Positions 14,641-17,177 of a stretch of DNA of 17,177 nt are shown here, piece after piece (positions within the stretch are counted from its first letter, which is position 1; each line of letters starts with the position of its first letter). A program made the position numbers and the translations under genes. Source of the DNA: JACMNW01 sp031413495 (GTDB taxonomy: Bacteria; Pseudomonadota; Alphaproteobacteria; Rhodobacterales; Rhodobacteraceae); the NCBI GenBank assembly GCA_031413495.1, contig JANOFE010000079.1, positions 1 to 17,177 of the forward strand, read 5' to 3'. The notes under the pieces were generated by a model. The model was not told the DNA's origin, made no database searches, and saw nothing but the letters and a program-made list of their open reading frames with translations.

Positions 14641-15656
14641 ATGGGAAGACCGCCGAAACCCTTTGTGATGGAAAGCGATGATCTGGCCGATCCATCGCTT
14701 GCCCCGGCGGTGCCGGATGTGCTGCCCGAAGGCCGCGCCGTGCTTGCAGCTGCACGCTTGGCCAGCAGCCGAGGGAAATCTGGCTTGGGCCGCTTTGCCA
14801 TCTGGGCGTTTGGTGCGTTGTTCAGCTTTGTGATCTCGGTCGCCGCTTGGGATTTCGTGACATCCCTGCTGGCGCGCAACAGCCTGCTTGGCACGGTCGC
14901 CTTTGTGCTGGTGGGTGTGGCGGTTCTGGTGGCGCTGATCCTGGCGTTTAGGGAATGGGCGGCATTCGCGCGCATGGCGCGGCTGGATCATTTGCGCATC
15001 AAGGCTGATGCGGCGCGGATGGCGCATGATCTGCCCGCCGCCCGGCAGGTGGTGGATGCTCTGGTTGGCCTTTATGGCGCGCGCGCGCCGATCTGGCATG
15101 GGGTCGCGCAAAGCTGGCAGAACAGCGCCGCGATATTCTGGACGCGGATGGCCTGCTTGCCCTGACCGAAACTGAGTTGCTGGCCCCGCTGGACCAAACC
15201 GCGCGGCGCGAGATTGAAGTGGCGGCCCGGCAAGTGGCACTGGTGACGGCTTTGGTTCCTTTGGCGCTCGCCGATGTGGCGACGGCACTGTTTGCCAATC
15301 TGCGGATGATCCGGCGCATTGCCACCATCTATGGCGGGCGGTCTGGTACGCTGGGGTCGTGGGGTCTTTTGCGCCGGGTGTTCAGCCATCTGCTGGCAAC
15401 CGGGGCGCTGGCCCTTGGCGATGATCTGATCAGTTCGGTTGCGGGCGGTGGCATCTTGTCAAAACTGTCGCGCCGCTTTGGCGAAGGGGTGATCAACGGC
15501 GCATTGACCGCAAGGGTCGGCATTGCGGCGATGGAAATGTGCCGGCCGATGCCCTTTGTCGCCCTGCCGAAGCCCAAGGTCAGCAATCTGGTCAGTCGTG
15601 CGCTGGCAGGGGTGTTTGGCACAGATAAAGCCAAAGATCAGGCAGGGCCTGAGTAG
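14641..15656 (+). pseudogene. ycjF: YcjF family (TIGR01620/DUF697) membrane protein, broken by a frameshift
   Basis: The partner of YcjX, normally an inner-membrane protein of about 340 residues. The first frame (14641-15165) holds the N-terminal part with two membrane helices at about residues 52-78 and 82-105. It then runs off into unrelated residues (PIWHGVAQSW) and stops at 15163-15165. The rest continues in another frame from about 15087 to 15656 with uninterrupted family-like sequence: ADLAWGRAK, LLALTETELLAPLD, then the DUF697 region (LVPLALADVATALFANLRM, RRFGEGVVNGAL-like). The switch point coincides with a (GC)6 tract at 15077-15088. Removing one GC restores a single 337-residue protein. 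It may be a true slippage mutation or a sequencing or assembly error. The start abuts the ycjX stop, and the gene ends four bases from the convergent pth. Confidence 0.88.
15077..15088. repeat. (GC)6 dinucleotide tract at the ycjF frameshift
   Basis: Twelve bases of alternating GC within ycjF. Five units would give the in-frame reading Tyr-Gly-Ala-Arg-Ala-Asp-Leu-Ala-Trp. Six units shift translation into a frame that ends 26 codons later. It is a simple-sequence tract prone to slippage, and also a context where sequencing errors occur. Confidence 0.9.
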
Positions 15657-15660
15657 CAGA

Positions 15661-16362
15661 TCAGGAAAACCTGTCCGCCAGACGCTGCAGCAGCGTGCGG
15701 CTGTCAGGCTCAACTGCTGTATCTGTTTTTGGTTTGGCGGGTTTCGGTGTGGCGGCATCAATCTTGCCCGGTCTGGTGCCAGTGGACTCGCGTTGCGGCG
15801 ATATTCGCAGAGCGACGGCATTCAGAAACTTGGCGCTTTCACCGGCGGCCAAAAGTGCCGCCCCGTCCGATATACCGCGCAACAAATTCTCCAGCCAATC
15901 CGCATCAAGCTTTGCGAAATCATGCAACACATAGCCTGCCACCGCATCCTTATGCCCCGGATGCCCGATACCAAGCCGCACCCGGCCATAAGCCTCGCCG
16001 ATATGGCCGTGGATCGACCGCAGGCCGTTGTGGCCCGCGTGACCGCCGCCCAGTTTGGTGCGGATTTTGCCGGGGGCAAGGTCCAGCTCGTCATGAAAAA
16101 CAACTACATCAGCGGGCAGGATTCTGTGAAACGCCATCGCGGCCTGCACCGCCTGACCAGACAGGTTCATGAATGTGTCAGGTTTTAACAACAGCACCCG
16201 AGCATCGCCAAGGCGGCCATCGGCAACAAACCCTTTGAACGCTTTCTTCCACGGCCCAAAACCGTGGTCGGTGGCGATCCGGTCCACCGCCATGAACCCG
16301 ATGTTATGCCGATTGCCCGCATAGGCCGCACCCGGATTGCCAAGACCAACGAAAAGTTTCAC
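15661..16362 (-). CDS. pth: peptidyl-tRNA hydrolase
   Basis: Cleaves peptidyl-tRNAs released from stalled ribosomes, recycling tRNA in the cytoplasm. The start MKLFVGLGNPG is the family signature. The catalytic histidine is His19 in NRHNIGF, and Asp91 in FHDELDL matches the conserved active-site aspartate. KPDTFMNLSG and GGGHAGHNGLRSI are the other conserved blocks. The catalytic core ends near residue 190. The remaining roughly 40 residues are a Pro/Lys/Ala-rich tail, which makes the protein longer (233) than the enterobacterial enzyme. It lies downstream of rplY on the same strand, a common arrangement, but a terminator-like hairpin separates them. It is convergent with ycjF, with only four bases between the stops. 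Confidence 0.97.
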   Translation of the reverse strand: MKLFVGLGNPGAAYAGNRHNIGFMAVDRIATDHGFGPWKKAFKGFVADGRLGDARVLLLKPDTFMNLSGQAVQAAMAFHRILPADVVVFHDELDLAPGKIRTKLGGGHAGHNGLRSIHGHIGEAYGRVRLGIGHPGHKDAVAGYVLHDFAKLDADWLENLLRGISDGAALLAAGESAKFLNAVALRISPQRESTGTRPGKIDAATPKPAKPKTDTAVEPDSRTLLQRLADRFS

Positions 16363-16438
16363 GAAAGGCTCCGGTCTGGGAATGCTGATTGCAATCTAGG
16401 GGGCCGCGCGATGCGGCACAAGCAACACCATCGCAATG

Positions 16439-16470
16439 AAAAACGCGCAAAGGCCGGGCCCTTGCGCGTT
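16439..16470 (-). terminator. intrinsic terminator after rplY (minus strand)
   Basis: Read on the minus strand, AACGCGCAA pairs perfectly with TTGCGCGTT over nine base pairs (16462-16470 with 16442-16450), with a GC-rich inner loop. Five T residues overlap the end of the stem (16439-16443). It begins about 20 bases after the rplY stop and should reduce read-through into pth, leaving pth with a possible promoter of its own in 16363-16440. Confidence 0.8.
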
Positions 16471-16490
16471 CCTATATCCGGCAAGCCAGA

Positions 16491-17099
16491 TTATTCTGCG
16501 TCTGTACCTTCGTTATCGGTGGACCGCAGGCCTGACGGCGCTGAGATGTTTGCGATCACAAAGTTACGCTCAACGGTCGGCTTGACGCCTTCTGGCAACA
16601 CAACATCGTTGATGTGGATCACGTCGCCCACATTCAACCCGGTCAGATCAACGGTGATATGATCCGGAATGTCGCCTGCCAGCACGTTCAGGTCCACCTC
16701 GGGGCGCACCACGGTCAGCGTGCCGCCACGCTTTAGGCCAGGGGATGCTTCATGGTTGATGAAGGTCACGTGGATGAACAGATCCACGCGGCTTGTGCGG
16801 CGCAGGCGCATGAAATCAACATGCGTAGGCGAGTCTTTGACCACATCGCGCTGAACGCCACGGCAGATGACGCGGACGTCTTCCTGGCCCGTTACCTTCA
16901 GATTAAACAGCGTCGATAGGAACCGACCCTGCTTCAGGCGCTTGAAAAGCGCATTGTAGTTGATGTTGATCGCGACGGGATCTTTACCGCCACCATAAAC
17001 GATTCCGGGTACGTTGCCCTCACGACGAGCTAGACGAGCGGCCCCCTTGCCTGTCCCCATCCGTACCTCGGCGTGAAAATCAGGGATTTCACCAGCCAT
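16491..17099 (-). CDS. rplY: 50S ribosomal protein L25/general stress protein Ctc
   Basis: A 5S rRNA-binding protein of the large ribosomal subunit, in the long two-domain Ctc form (202 residues). The N-terminal L25 domain occupies about residues 1-97. It contains GKGAARLARREGNVPGIVYG near its start and PTHVDFMRLRR near its end. The C-terminal TL5-type beta domain follows, with GGTLTVVRPEVDLNV, HITVDLTGLNVGDVIHINDV and LPEGVKPTVERN. The ATG at 17099 has GGAG about seven bases upstream on the minus strand. The 78 bases upstream to the window edge should hold its promoter, but I cannot assign one. pth lies downstream, as in many proteobacteria. Confidence 0.96.
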   Translation of the reverse strand: MAGEIPDFHAEVRMGTGKGAARLARREGNVPGIVYGGGKDPVAININYNALFKRLKQGRFLSTLFNLKVTGQEDVRVICRGVQRDVVKDSPTHVDFMRLRRTSRVDLFIHVTFINHEASPGLKRGGTLTVVRPEVDLNVLAGDIPDHITVDLTGLNVGDVIHINDVVLPEGVKPTVERNFVIANISAPSGLRSTDNEGTDAE

Positions 17100-17177
17100 T
17101 GAGGTTCTCCATATATAAATCCGCCGCCCTCCAAGGGTGTGCGACGCGACTGGGGGGCATTAGCGGGGAATCACTGG

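Noticed and set aside
15060..15180. Programmed -1 frameshifting as the explanation for split ycjF
   Set aside because: No X-XXY-YYZ slippery heptamer is present at the switch point. A GC dinucleotide tract does not permit one-base tRNA slippage, so an indel is simpler.
13909..15288. 459-codon open frame on the minus strand across ycjX and ycjF
   Set aside because: It lies antisense to two recognisable genes, is rich in Arg, Gln, His and Pro as expected from the complement of GC-rich coding sequence, and shows no domain or ribosome binding site.
15523..16188. 221-codon plus-strand frame spanning the end of ycjF and antisense to pth
   Set aside because: It starts inside the true ycjF frame and runs opposite pth. 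The product is not protein-like.

Overview
The window looks like a chromosomal segment of a Rhodobacterales alphaproteobacterium (Roseobacter-type). The reasons are a class I lysyl-tRNA synthetase in place of the common class II enzyme, the character of nadD, dacB, the TerB-like protein and the YcjX/YcjF pair, fairly GC-rich coding sequence, and a beta-helix protein type I associate with this family. The assignment rests on protein character, not on a database search. Most of the window is core housekeeping DNA. I see no insertion sequence, integrase, CRISPR array, rRNA or tRNA.

Layout, left to right. After a possible tail of an upstream gene come nadD (NAD biosynthesis) and dacB (PBP4-type peptidoglycan carboxypeptidase), both on +. 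They meet a minus-strand TerB-like gene at a strong palindromic hairpin. The TerB-like gene is divergent from lysK, which is followed by a small exported DUF4864 protein. Next is a 762-residue parallel beta-helix protein (Pectate_lyase_3 / GH28-related) with no signal peptide and phage-tailspike-like architecture. It ends at a clear intrinsic terminator.

An AT-rich, gene-free stretch of about 370 bases follows. It holds three spaced ATTTAC elements and a hairpin at the ribosome binding site, and leads into acs (acetyl-CoA synthetase). Downstream of acs is a metabolite:H+ symporter-type MFS transporter with an unusual Ala-rich periplasmic insertion of about 230 residues. The two probably form a carboxylate (acetate?) uptake and activation module. 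This transporter also ends at a strong terminator.

The right part has a minus-strand pair, truA and a small three-helix membrane protein, divergent from ycjX-ycjF. ycjF is split by a frameshift at a (GC)6 tract. Convergent to it are pth and, upstream on the minus strand, rplY (L25/Ctc), a common translation-linked neighbourhood with its own terminator.

The points most worth a second look are the GC-tract frameshift in ycjF, the MFS periplasmic insertion, the spike-like beta-helix protein with a CtrA-like palindrome upstream, and the unusual acs leader. I found no convincing wholly new multi-gene system.
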